Shown in pieces: positions 15,711 to 23,955 of a stretch of 35,168 bases of DNA. Within the stretch, counting starts at the first letter, position 1. The number at the start of each line of letters is the position of its first letter. Position numbers and translations under genes: made by a program. Source of the DNA: Pseudobdellovibrionaceae bacterium (GTDB lineage: Bacteria > Bdellovibrionota > Bdellovibrionia > Bdellovibrionales > UBA1609). Location: positions 1 through 35,168 of the forward strand of contig JANXMF010000205.1 in assembly GCA_025354795.1 (NCBI GenBank). The letters are read 5' to 3'. The notes beneath the pieces are model-generated. The model was not told the DNA's origin. It saw only the letters and a list, made by a program, of their open reading frames with translations, and made no database searches.

Positions 15711-16948
15711 TCTTCCCACTGAAGAATCTGCGTGACGATATTGCTGACCGCCTCAGGTTTCACCACGGAAATGTATTCTTCCTTGTAAGCTTCGAGGCTG
15801 GCGGAGGGGCCCTGCGGCCGCGGCAGCTGGAGCGGATCGTTCCATGCTGATGCCACTTTTCTGTGAATGTAGTAGTCGATAATTTTAGCGGATTTGCCCC
15901 AGCGCGGTTGCACCACCGCTTTATTGAGTACCACCGCTTGATTGACGGCGGTACTATAGTGCGTGACGCAATATTTGCAGTGATAGAGAAGATCGTCCAG
16001 GGCCTCATTTTGGTAAACTAAAACCTGAGGATCGCGAACCTGAATGGATTCGAGATTCGAAGATGGATGGACTTTGACCACCAGGCGCAGCCCCCCGGTC
16101 GCGAGTGTGGTCGCGACTTGATCCAGATATTGATTGCGATCTTCGTTAGTCCAGCCATTGCGAGTTTCGGGAAATGAATCTTCAATCAGGACGACATAGT
16201 CTTGTTTAGACGCCACCAGTTGGGCCACTGCTTTGGGCAGCTTCTGCACTGAAAAATCGTTCTGCTGAAGGCGCCGGTGCAGGCCGTCCATCTTAGGATT
16301 GCCAGTGACTGCGACCTGCCGGCGTTGATAACCCATTTTACAAAAATGGTCGACGTCGCTATTGGCGTACACCAAACATTTATCGTGTACGATTTCATCC
16401 GCATAAGGAGGAAAATGAAAGCACAGGCCGGGATCTATGAAATAGCGTAGCATCACCCGAAACGGTTTCTGCCACCCCTGACGGTTGGAATAGTGAAAAT
16501 AGGAATAGAAATAATTGGGAATCACATCGACCAAGTATTTCCAAGCCTTGGCGAGCCGCCGCGGCAAAGGGTTGTAGGAGTCGCGCGCTAAATCGATGCG
16601 TGCGGCCGATTGCTCCTGCCACGCTCGATTACCATGCATCAGATAAACCGTTTTTATCCCCAACTCACGCGCGGCCAGCACCATCGCACGGTCAAAGATA
16701 TAGGTGGTGTTGAGACTGAGGATAACATCAGGCCTCTCGGCTTTGAGCATATTGAAGATAAATTTTGTCTTATAAAAGGAAATGTCGCGGGTCTCAATAC
16801 CATGATTTATCTCTGTTGCAGGATGCGGGGAACGAAATGAACCGATGTGTAGCAGCAGCACCGAGTGTCCGCGTTTGCTCAGTTCCTCTTTGATCGGCAA
16901 AAAGTTAGCGTGACCGCGGGTCCAATAATCGAAAAATGCGATCTTCAT
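15665..16948 (-). CDS. GT-B-fold transferase with K-x-H-P motif (capsule/CDP-glycerol/sialyltransferase-like)
   Basis: The 427-residue protein opens like a GT-B enzyme (MKIAFFDYWTRGHANFLPI). It carries VTGNPKMDGL at 214-223, KVHPSSN at 292-298 and THYSTAVNQAVVLNKAVV at about 341-358. A K/x-H-P motif plus a downstream S/T in this arrangement is seen in CDP-glycerol glycerophosphotransferases, in KpsC/KpsS-type transferases and in some bacterial sialyltransferases, which use CMP-activated acidic sugars or CDP-alcohols. It is therefore the best candidate in the window for transferring the CMP-nonulosonate, though this is inference. It is the last gene of a three-gene minus-strand block, coupled to the preceding methyltransferase by ATGA. 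Confidence 0.7.
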   Translation of the reverse strand: MKIAFFDYWTRGHANFLPIKEELSKRGHSVLLLHIGSFRSPHPATEINHGIETRDISFYKTKFIFNMLKAERPDVILSLNTTYIFDRAMVLAARELGIKTVYLMHGNRAWQEQSAARIDLARDSYNPLPRRLAKAWKYLVDVIPNYFYSYFHYSNRQGWQKPFRVMLRYFIDPGLCFHFPPYADEIVHDKCLVYANSDVDHFCKMGYQRRQVAVTGNPKMDGLHRRLQQNDFSVQKLPKAVAQLVASKQDYVVLIEDSFPETRNGWTNEDRNQYLDQVATTLATGGLRLVVKVHPSSNLESIQVRDPQVLVYQNEALDDLLYHCKYCVTHYSTAVNQAVVLNKAVVQPRWGKSAKIIDYYIHRKVASAWNDPLQLPRPQGPSASLEAYKEEYISVVKPEAVSNIVTQILQWEDQKLCSTEPERLSGS

Positions 16949-17937
16949 GGCGAATTCTCCCGCGGTTTGCGCGCCCGGCCTTCGATACCATTGTAGCCGA
17001 GATGTACATCGACATTCTCCAGTCCGGAGGTTTCAAACCAGCGCCGCACGGTTTTTAGCGACTGCGGTTGATCATAGGCAGGTGTTAGATTGTCAAAGGT
17101 GTCGAGGATCGCCCATTGGCGAAGCAAATCCTCAGGCAGCGGATACACGTCGCGAAAGTCGGGCACTAGAAAGAAGCGATTGATCTTTCGTCCCATAGGC
17201 AATTTATGAATCAGTTTGGTGAGTGGCCATACGCGCTCGACATAGGTCTGACAGAGCTGGTAAACAAAAGGTGCAGGCAAGCGTTTGGTGAGCGCGCGCA
17301 GCCAATAACGAGGCCACAACCAATTCACTAAACGCCAGCGGTAGACATCAATCACCAGCTCACCGCCCGGTTTGAGCGCATTGACTAACGCCTGAAACGA
17401 TTTTTCCACGTCGGGAGTGTGTTGCAAAACGCCAATGCAAATCACTTTGTCAAAACTGGCGCGCGGAATGGGCATTTCGTAAATGCTCGCCTGTACGATG
17501 AGGACGTTGGGTCGGGTACCGTTACTCTGCACATTGGCCTCGACCGCCTGACTGTAATCGAGCGAGACGAGCGTGGCCCCGGTGGCGGCAATCTGCTCGG
17601 TGAAGCGACCCGAGCCGCTGCCGACCTCCAGTACACATTGGCCGGCTAGATTTTTTGGCCAGCGGGTTTCTTTAAATAATCGGTCTTGGGAAACATTGAT
17701 GCCGGTGAAGCTGTCGTACTGGGTCTTGGCGTGAAGATTCCATTGAAAGCCGAAACTGTCGCTATAGTTTGAAGCCGCCACAAAGCGCGGAACTCCGCCG
17801 CGAATGGGATAGACCGCGGTGCAGCCCTGGCATTTGAGTTCCCCATTGAGGGTGCGGTCCAGCGGTTGTGCCGGAAGGAACTCAAGATTCTTATGGCATT
17901 GCGGACAGGCCAGAAGCGACAGATGATGACTGTGCAT
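16945..17937 (-). CDS. SAM-dependent methyltransferase with N-terminal Trm112-like zinc ribbon
   Basis: The 330-residue protein begins with a small zinc-ribbon-like domain: C11-x2-C14 and C36-x2-C39, followed by YPIRGGVPRF, as in the YbaR/Trm112 family. A class I methyltransferase domain follows, with motif I VLEVGSGSG at 102-110, an acidic LDYS at the end of the next strand, and IGVLQHTPDVEKSF. The C-terminal 100 residues are basic and aromatic and may bind the acceptor. Fusions of this kind are frequent in polysaccharide loci, where they are thought to methylate a sugar. The substrate is unknown. It overlaps the downstream GT-B gene by ATGA and starts two bases after the upstream methyltransferase stop codon. 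Confidence 0.85.
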   Translation of the reverse strand: MHSHHLSLLACPQCHKNLEFLPAQPLDRTLNGELKCQGCTAVYPIRGGVPRFVAASNYSDSFGFQWNLHAKTQYDSFTGINVSQDRLFKETRWPKNLAGQCVLEVGSGSGRFTEQIAATGATLVSLDYSQAVEANVQSNGTRPNVLIVQASIYEMPIPRASFDKVICIGVLQHTPDVEKSFQALVNALKPGGELVIDVYRWRLVNWLWPRYWLRALTKRLPAPFVYQLCQTYVERVWPLTKLIHKLPMGRKINRFFLVPDFRDVYPLPEDLLRQWAILDTFDNLTPAYDQPQSLKTVRRWFETSGLENVDVHLGYNGIEGRARKPRENSP

Positions 17938-17939
17938 GC

Positions 17940-18629
17940 TCAGGCCCGACTGTGGACTTTTTTAGCGATAAAGAGCAAATCGTAATCCCACGTGCCTTTG
18001 CGAAAAAAATGGTGGGCACCGAGCGCATGCAGCAGCGGCACCAAAAACCCATAGCGGTTCCAGCGGCCCACATGAATGGTGCGGAGCTTAACAATGGTAA
18101 AGCCATGGTCTTGAAACAGTTTTTTAATGCGGTGTTCGTCAAACACTTGAAAATGCCCCCAGCGGTGAAAGCTGGTGTGGCAATGAGGGCACTGCACTTC
18201 GAGGCTCTTGAGATTCTCCTTGTTGAGCGTGGTGACGATGGCGTGGCCGCCCAGGGTGAGCACCCGGCTCATCTCGCCTAGACATTTGGCGAGGTCGGGG
18301 TCACTAAGATGTTCAATCACATCGGTAAAGAATAAAGTGTCGAATTCATTGTTGGTGAAAGGCAGGCGGGTGCAATCGGCCTGCATAACCTCAGGACTTT
18401 TGGGCGCGATATCGACGCCCACTGCGGTCGTGACCTGAGGGCAGTGGCGCTTGATCAGACGCAGCAGTGAGCCATTGGCGGCGCCCAGATCGAGAACCTT
18501 TTTTCCTACAAAATTCATACTCCACAGCAGCACTTTACGGCCGACGACATCGCCTTTGTAAACATTGGGCACGTCTTGCCAAAATTTGGTTTGTTCACCG
18601 CTATTGAGTTGGGGCGCTGGCGACGACAT
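17940..18629 (-). CDS. Class I SAM-dependent methyltransferase
   Basis: The 229-residue protein has motif I VLDLGAANG at 45-53, a post-I GVDIAP at 71-76 and FFTDVIEHLSDPD at 100-112. It also has a single Cys pair C147-x2-C150 in QCPHCHTSFHRWGHFQ, a segment common to a group of sugar- and lipid-locus methyltransferases and possibly metal-binding. It is first in a three-gene minus-strand block and has a good promoter upstream (18660-18688). The ATG at 18629 has AAGGA about ten bases upstream. The substrate cannot be inferred. Confidence 0.85.
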   Translation of the reverse strand: MSSPAPQLNSGEQTKFWQDVPNVYKGDVVGRKVLLWSMNFVGKKVLDLGAANGSLLRLIKRHCPQVTTAVGVDIAPKSPEVMQADCTRLPFTNNEFDTLFFTDVIEHLSDPDLAKCLGEMSRVLTLGGHAIVTTLNKENLKSLEVQCPHCHTSFHRWGHFQVFDEHRIKKLFQDHGFTIVKLRTIHVGRWNRYGFLVPLLHALGAHHFFRKGTWDYDLLFIAKKVHSRA

Positions 18630-18659
18630 TCAACCTAGTCCTTGCAGAGTTCAGATTTC

Positions 18660-18688
18660 AATATACGGGATGCGGTTTTGGGATGCAA
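18660..18688 (-). promoter_or_regulatory. Sigma-70-type promoter for the methyltransferase/GT-B block
   Basis: On the minus strand TTGCAT (18688-18683) is followed after exactly 17 bases by TATATT (18665-18660). This is the best sigma-70 match seen in the window: four of six -35 bases and five of six -10 bases. Transcription would begin near 18653, leaving a leader of about 24 bases with AAGGA before the ATG at 18629. Confidence 0.6.
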
Positions 18689-18797
18689 GTTCGGGTCTTT
18701 AAGTCCTAGCGTGAATTGGCCCTGGACGGGCCCTTGGCCCAAAGCGCCTGCGAACTTCAAAGACTTTTTCACGATTGGGTTTTAACCTGGAAAAGAC

Positions 18798-20267
18798 ATG
18801 ATCTCGCGCCAGAAAGTTATTCTTCACACTCTGATTCTCTATTCGCCAAAGCTCGTGACTTGGGCCGTGGGCTATATCGCGCTCACCTCGGTTTTGCGTT
18901 TGGCTGGCGCGGCTGCGTACGGTGAATATGTTTTGGTGAATTCTTACTGGACATTTCTGGCGGCGTTTTCAGGCAGCATGATGGGCGGCGCGAGCCAGAA
19001 AATCTTAGCCGAAGGTCAATACTTGGGCGAGGGCAAGTCACGCTTTTTTCATTCGTTAAAATTAATGGCCGGCGTAACGGTGGTGTTACTAGTTGCGGGC
19101 GTGGTATTTTCCTACCCCTTTGGCCGCTTCGTATTGCACAGTGAAATCCTGCAGGTGCATTGGCTCGCCGGGCTCGGTCTCTTGATCGGCCTGACTTTAC
19201 AGAATTATTTGCGTTTTGCCTTACGCAGTCTGCAGCGCATAAAAATTATGGCGCTGATGGACTCGGCCGAGTCGCTGCTGCGCAACTTGCTGTGGCTCTC
19301 AGCCGTCGGAGTTTTCTATGTTGGCGTAACTTCCTTAGTGAGCGGTGCGGCTCTTGCGGTGGTGAGTGCGACAGTCTTGGCGTTGGGCTTTCTATTTTGG
19401 ACATTTAAAAGCATGCCGAAAAGGGACTCTAGTATCGATGTGCATGCAACGGTGGTGAAACTCGCGCCTTCGTTCGCGGTGATACTGACTTGCAACTATG
19501 TGATCGGCTCACTTCCATCTTTGGTGATCAACTATTTTCAAACCAAAGAAATCGTCGGTGCCTACGCCGCGATTTACCGGGTCATGGACATGGTGAATGG
19601 GCCCGTGAGCACACTTGGCGCGGTGTTAGCTCCGTTAACTTCCGGCGCGGCGCTGCACAGCGAACAGATGCTGCAGAAAATACTGAAGCGCTCATTTCAA
19701 GTTTCGATTTTGACTTGTCCGCTATTGACCGTCGTTTTCTTAAGCCGCGACTTGGTGATAAATCTCATTGGTCTGCGCGATATCGATGGCACTAGCGCCA
19801 CCATGGGGATATTGTGTTTGTTTATGTTGTTTGCGGGGTTTTCACACCTATTCGGAAACTACGCCGATTATTTGGGCTACACCCGCCAACGCTCGAAACT
19901 AATGATCGCGTTTGCGATTGTTTACGCTTTGACGTTGGTCGCGACCGCCAAGTGGGGCTCGATCTATCATATCGCGCTGGGCTCCACCCTTGTATTTGGC
20001 GCCATGATCTCCTGTTATTTTTTTCTTATCGCCGAAAATCACACGTGGAATTTTGTGCTTGAAAACACCAAACTGCTGACGGTGACGCTCACTCTTTTGG
20101 CGTTTGCCGCGGTGATGGTGATGGTTCTTTCCAGCCCCATTGGCAGTACCGATATGGCTGCCAATTTTGTGGAGCTGATCAAACGCAGTGCGATTTTCGT
20201 GATGCTGTTCTCATTGCCCTTTTTGAGCTGGTTGCGGTGGCAAAACGGGCGGTGGTGGGTGCTATGA
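18798..20267 (+). CDS. wzx: Wzx-type polysaccharide flippase
   Basis: The 489-residue protein has about 12-14 hydrophobic membrane segments and no long soluble domain, as expected of the MATE-like Wzx/polysaccharide-transporter family. The short N-terminus runs into VTWAVGYIALTSVLRLAGAAAYGEY, the common opening of these flippases. The NYFQTKEIVGAYAAIYRVMDMVNGP stretch in the middle is also typical. It would move the lipid-linked repeat unit from the cytoplasmic to the periplasmic face. It begins a three-gene coupled block (Wzx, deacetylase, methyltransferase) and is divergent from the 18629 block. No convincing promoter was found for this strand in the 168-base spacer. Confidence 0.85.
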   Translation: MISRQKVILHTLILYSPKLVTWAVGYIALTSVLRLAGAAAYGEYVLVNSYWTFLAAFSGSMMGGASQKILAEGQYLGEGKSRFFHSLKLMAGVTVVLLVAGVVFSYPFGRFVLHSEILQVHWLAGLGLLIGLTLQNYLRFALRSLQRIKIMALMDSAESLLRNLLWLSAVGVFYVGVTSLVSGAALAVVSATVLALGFLFWTFKSMPKRDSSIDVHATVVKLAPSFAVILTCNYVIGSLPSLVINYFQTKEIVGAYAAIYRVMDMVNGPVSTLGAVLAPLTSGAALHSEQMLQKILKRSFQVSILTCPLLTVVFLSRDLVINLIGLRDIDGTSATMGILCLFMLFAGFSHLFGNYADYLGYTRQRSKLMIAFAIVYALTLVATAKWGSIYHIALGSTLVFGAMISCYFFLIAENHTWNFVLENTKLLTVTLTLLAFAAVMVMVLSSPIGSTDMAANFVELIKRSAIFVMLFSLPFLSWLRWQNGRWWVL

Positions 20268-21283
20268 AGACCGTTCGCGTATGTATCTGTTGGCTGCTCA
20301 AGCTGAGCGGTGCGAATTGGCTGTTCCGCCATTTCAATCGTCATCGCGTCTTGATCCTTTGGTATCACGGCATTAGTCAGGAAGGCTTTGACTTATTAAA
20401 AGGCTATGACGAGCGCCACCTTTCGCCGAGTTTGTTTCGCCGGCATTTGCGCTTTCTCAAGGCGCGAGGTTATCAGTTTATCAGTCTGGACGAGTACCTC
20501 GAGGCCTGTAGCCGCTCGGTGGCCTTGCATAAATCGGTGGTGATCACCTTTGATGATGGTTTTCAAAATGTCATTGAGAATGCGGTGCCGATTTTACGGG
20601 AGGCGCAAGCCAAGGCCATCATGTATGTTGTGGTCGAGTGCGCTAAGTCCAATCAACTTTTGTGGACCGACCGCATCGAGTTTTGGGTGCGCCACCACCA
20701 AAGTGATACCTTACAAGCTAAATTTTCAGATGGGATCGTCAATTATTCACTGACCACCGCGCGCGCGCGCGAAATCGCCATGCGCGATATCAAAAAGCGC
20801 CTGCGCAAAATGGCGGATCGCGAACGCCAGGTGACGATTGAGCGCTTTGCCATACCCAAAGAATCCGCGGCTGTCTTTCGCATCGCCAATTTCTCGGAGT
20901 TGAAAAATGTTGACCATGGGGTGCTACAAATTGCCAGCCACACCATGAATCACCCCAACTGCGCGAATCTACGGTCAGAGGCCGAGTTCAATGAAGAGAT
21001 CGGCCATTCTAAAATGGAACTGCAGCAGGTGGTGGGCTCACAGGTGCGTCACTTTGCCTATCCCGCGGGGTCCTACAATGATCGGGTGGTGGCGCAGGTT
21101 AAGAAATTTGCCTATGATACGGCGGTAACCACCGAGGCAGGCTTTAACGATGCCTCGTCGGACCCCTATCGTCTCAAGCGCGTGGGTACCAACGGCAGCT
21201 TTATCATGTTTCAAGCTATGACCAGTGGTTCTTATTTCTTTCTGACTCAAGTCTTACGCCGACGCAAAAGGGGAAACACATGA
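20264..21283 (+). CDS. NodB-type polysaccharide deacetylase with central insertion
   Basis: The 339-residue protein has the NodB motifs TFDDGF (95-100), a S-H-T-M-N-H metal-binding pair (H226, H230) and FAYPAGSYN (264-272). About 120 residues separate the first and second motifs. That is much longer than in short NodB proteins; the insert is basic (for example KKRLRKMADRER near 177-188) and may bind an anionic glycan or partner. The N-terminus is weakly hydrophobic and basic but no clear signal peptide is seen. The ATG at 20264 overlaps the Wzx stop codon as ATGA and is preferred to an upstream in-frame start at 20237. It would remove an acetyl group from the repeat unit or a precursor. Confidence 0.85.
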   Translation: MKTVRVCICWLLKLSGANWLFRHFNRHRVLILWYHGISQEGFDLLKGYDERHLSPSLFRRHLRFLKARGYQFISLDEYLEACSRSVALHKSVVITFDDGFQNVIENAVPILREAQAKAIMYVVVECAKSNQLLWTDRIEFWVRHHQSDTLQAKFSDGIVNYSLTTARAREIAMRDIKKRLRKMADRERQVTIERFAIPKESAAVFRIANFSELKNVDHGVLQIASHTMNHPNCANLRSEAEFNEEIGHSKMELQQVVGSQVRHFAYPAGSYNDRVVAQVKKFAYDTAVTTEAGFNDASSDPYRLKRVGTNGSFIMFQAMTSGSYFFLTQVLRRRKRGNT

Positions 21284-22140
21284 ACGATAATGAAAAGTTA
21301 GTCGAGAATCATTTTAAGTTTGGCGAAAATTGGGAAAAGCTGATTCAGTCTGTCGATGAGCACAGCTTGAGCGCAGCGGTAGCCGACCTCAAAGAATTCA
21401 TGGGCGTGGAGTCGCTGGTGGGCCGGTCGTTCTTAGATATCGGCTGCGGCAGCGGGCTGTCGTCGCTAGCGGCGTACAAACTGGGTGCTGAGAAAATCGT
21501 GAGTGTCGACATTGATCCCAAAAATGTCGCCAATGTCGATGCGCTAAAGCGAAAATTCAATGTACCTTCAAACGCCAATTGGACGGCGGCTCTGGTGAGC
21601 ATTGTCGAGGCCGGCGACCTGACCAAGTTGCCAAACGCCGACATTGTTTACAGTTGGGGCGTGCTCCATCACACCGGCGATATGTGGAACGCGATTCAAA
21701 ACTCCGCAAAACTAGTGAAGCCCAAGGGCCAGCTTTATCTAATGCTCTACCGTGACGCGCATTTGGCCGGTCTGTGGAAAATGATCAAATGGACCTACGT
21801 GAAGAGTCCGGCGGCGGGCCAATGGCTGCTGCGCAATCTATTTGCCGGCGGACTTTTATTTGGCGCATGTTTGGCAGGCAAAAATCCGTTTCGCATCGTG
21901 CGCGACTATGGCAAGAAGATGCGTGGTATGACGTGGTATGTGGACGTGACCGATTGGATTGGCGGATATCCCTTTGAGTATTGCAGTGCCGAGGAAGTGA
22001 TTGAATTTCTGAAGCCCCAAGGCTTTCACTTGCAAAAGATCACCCCGAAAATTTCCAAGCGGCCGTGGGGAGTTCGCGGTACCGGCAGTTACACTTTTTT
22101 GTTTGAAAAAACTCAAGGGCCGTTGAGCATACTTAAGTAA
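21280..22140 (+). CDS. Class I SAM-dependent methyltransferase
   Basis: The 286-residue protein carries motif I FLDIGCGSGLSSL (51-63), the acidic VSVDIDPKN (about 74-82) and YSWGVLHHTGDMW (about 124-136). The C-terminal third is aromatic and contains a hydrophobic stretch near 190-205 (LLFGACLAG), perhaps for membrane contact with a lipid-linked acceptor. It is coupled to the deacetylase by ATGA, and its last 28 bases overlap the convergent GT4 gene. It is presumed to methylate a sugar, and the target is unknown. Confidence 0.85.
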   Translation: MNDNEKLVENHFKFGENWEKLIQSVDEHSLSAAVADLKEFMGVESLVGRSFLDIGCGSGLSSLAAYKLGAEKIVSVDIDPKNVANVDALKRKFNVPSNANWTAALVSIVEAGDLTKLPNADIVYSWGVLHHTGDMWNAIQNSAKLVKPKGQLYLMLYRDAHLAGLWKMIKWTYVKSPAAGQWLLRNLFAGGLLFGACLAGKNPFRIVRDYGKKMRGMTWYVDVTDWIGGYPFEYCSAEEVIEFLKPQGFHLQKITPKISKRPWGVRGTGSYTFLFEKTQGPLSILK

Positions 22141-23213
22141 GACCGGGCCACCTGATCAAGATCCAGCTCGTCTTCAAAACGCTGACGAACACGGTTTTGG
22201 TAGGCGGGATAGTTTTCGAGCACGCGATCGATGGCTTGCAGGACTCGCGCATGATCGACTGGTGGAAAATCGAAACTAAAGTCGAAAGCGGAAAAGTGAG
22301 CCGCGAGATCTTCATCGGTAGGGAGAATCTCGCCAGCATCTCCCACCAATTGCGCGACCCCACCGCTTTGCAGCGCCACGATTGGGAGACCGACGGACAT
22401 CGCCTCGACCACGGCATTCGGGCAATTGTCGCGAAAAGTAAAGGTCAAGTAGAGATCGTGAGCCGCAAGTTGCTGTAAAAAGCCGTCCTCGGTATTTTTG
22501 AAGGGCGGCACCGCGTGAATATAAGGCGCGTTTTCGATGTGATCCAGATCGGTGAGACTGAGATTGATGGGATGGCGGTTGCGCTGGAAACCTAAGATGG
22601 TTAAATGCACCGGCCGATTTTTTTCCTCATGGCACCAGCGTACAAAGTGAATCAGATCCGCAAGGCGCTTGGCCGGGCGATAGCCATCATAAGTGGTGAC
22701 GAGGCGAATGACTCCGGGTGCCTGTTGCTGGCTAAGGCCGGGACGAAAGCGCTCGCCGTTGAGCACCACGTGGGATCGCTTGCGCGGAAAGTACATTTCC
22801 CACATGCGGCGGCTGAAATCGGACTGATAGATGATCCTTCGCGCCATTGCCACTTTCACCAGTAGTTTCGCGTTGTGCAGGTAAAGATTCAGCAGCAGCG
22901 AAAGACTGTGGCGGGGACCCAACCGATTAAATAGGATTGAGAAAACAGCTCGAATCACAGGATTTCCGATGCGGCCGATGGCACGCGCGCAGATTTTCTC
23001 ATGGTAGATACCATCGAGCCTTACTACGATCTTTTTGCCACGGAGGCATTCAGCAATGAATTTGCTAAAGGGCGCACTGATATTTAGAAAAATATATTCG
23101 TAGTTATCGGACTCATAGCCGGGCTGTGCACGCAAGAGCTGGCAAAGATGATTCCAGAAGCGATTGCCCCCCGACAGCCGTCCGGGTTCGGCAAAGCAAC
23201 TAAAGCTCGGCAT
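22113..23213 (-). CDS. Family 4 glycosyltransferase
   Basis: The 366-residue GT-B enzyme begins at the ATG at 23213 (MPSFSCFAEPGRLSGGNRFW). The frame is open to 23312, but the extra 33 residues are unlike the family and lie inside the upstream methyltransferase gene. The donor-site region FRDNCPNAVVEAMSVGLPIVAL, with the expected E-x7-E pattern, sits near the C-terminus, and VRLDGIYHEK near residue 75 is acceptor-side. It overlaps the upstream methyltransferase by 14 bases and the convergent methyltransferase by 28. The transferred sugar is not known. Confidence 0.82.
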   Translation of the reverse strand: MPSFSCFAEPGRLSGGNRFWNHLCQLLRAQPGYESDNYEYIFLNISAPFSKFIAECLRGKKIVVRLDGIYHEKICARAIGRIGNPVIRAVFSILFNRLGPRHSLSLLLNLYLHNAKLLVKVAMARRIIYQSDFSRRMWEMYFPRKRSHVVLNGERFRPGLSQQQAPGVIRLVTTYDGYRPAKRLADLIHFVRWCHEEKNRPVHLTILGFQRNRHPINLSLTDLDHIENAPYIHAVPPFKNTEDGFLQQLAAHDLYLTFTFRDNCPNAVVEAMSVGLPIVALQSGGVAQLVGDAGEILPTDEDLAAHFSAFDFSFDFPPVDHARVLQAIDRVLENYPAYQNRVRQRFEDELDLDQVARSYLSMLNGP

Positions 23214-23955
23214 CCGAATTCCGCAAAAAATACACCCGGCAAGCGCAGCCAAGCAAGCTAGCCAGTAGGGAACGCATGCGCAGTGGAAGGTGACCGCCAA
23301 AAATCCGCGCACCTGAGTAAAAGAGCTTGAGATTCATGGTGCGCGCCACCTGCCAATGAGAGGTGGTGAAGAAACGCAGCCGCGCGCGATGGGCAAATAA
23401 AAACAGTTCCGTAAATGCCGAACCGCGCTCGCCTAGACGTGGCAGCAGTGTGCGAGTCGCCCAGGTGGTCGGTTCCGAGCCGGCTTTCGCGGCTGCGGGA
23501 ATGGGCAAAGGCGGCGCTTTGGCGCGGGTGAATTTCGCTAGCACCAGAGTGGGAAATTTGAAATAGAGAAGGATGAGAGTCCAGAATCTCCAGGCGGTGG
23601 TCGGCACGATAAGAATCCACTGCCCGTCCTTCTTGAGCACCCGGTGAATTTCGGTAGAGAACTGTTCCATGTTCGGCACGTGATCGAGAACGTTCGAGGT
23701 AAAGACGATATCGAATTGCCGATCGAGAAATGGAAAGTGCGATCCGTCGTAAACCACCACCGGTATGCCGGTCTGCTGATCCGCGAAGTTGACCACGTCC
23801 ATGGCGACAATGTCATAGCCCGCGCGCAAAAAGAGCTGGGATTGCCAGCCGTTTCCGGCGCCGACCTCAAGAACCTTCTTTGGCACCGAGGGCAGACTCG
23901 CTTGTAAACATTTGAACTCATACTGGCGCAATTCTTTTAGGTACTCGTCGGTCAT
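23200..23955 (-). CDS. Class I SAM-dependent methyltransferase
   Basis: The 251-residue protein has motif I VLEVGAGNGWQSQ (28-40), IVAMDVVNFAD at the next strand and FTSNVLDHVPNMEQF. The frame is open upstream into the AsnB gene, but the ATG at 23955, which overlaps the AsnB stop codon in ATGA, is the natural start. The C-terminal half is basic with a hydrophobic patch near 125-150 (FWTLILLYFKFPTLVLAK), suggesting membrane association. It would methylate a sugar or another locus product. It lies between an amidotransferase and a glycosyltransferase in one coupled block. Confidence 0.83.
   Translation of the reverse strand: MTDEYLKELRQYEFKCLQASLPSVPKKVLEVGAGNGWQSQLFLRAGYDIVAMDVVNFADQQTGIPVVVYDGSHFPFLDRQFDIVFTSNVLDHVPNMEQFSTEIHRVLKKDGQWILIVPTTAWRFWTLILLYFKFPTLVLAKFTRAKAPPLPIPAAAKAGSEPTTWATRTLLPRLGERGSAFTELFLFAHRARLRFFTTSHWQVARTMNLKLFYSGARIFGGHLPLRMRSLLASLLGCACRVYFLRNSDAEL

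Noticed and set aside
18719-18733. GGCCC-TGGAC-GGGCC hairpin in the spacer before Wzx
   Set aside because: Five-base stem in a GC-rich spacer; expected by chance and not followed by a T-tract.
23214-23312. Longer N-terminus for the GT4 gene at 22113-23213
   Set aside because: The extension lies inside the upstream methyltransferase coding sequence and does not look like a GT4 start; it resembles a signal sequence only by chance hydrophobicity.
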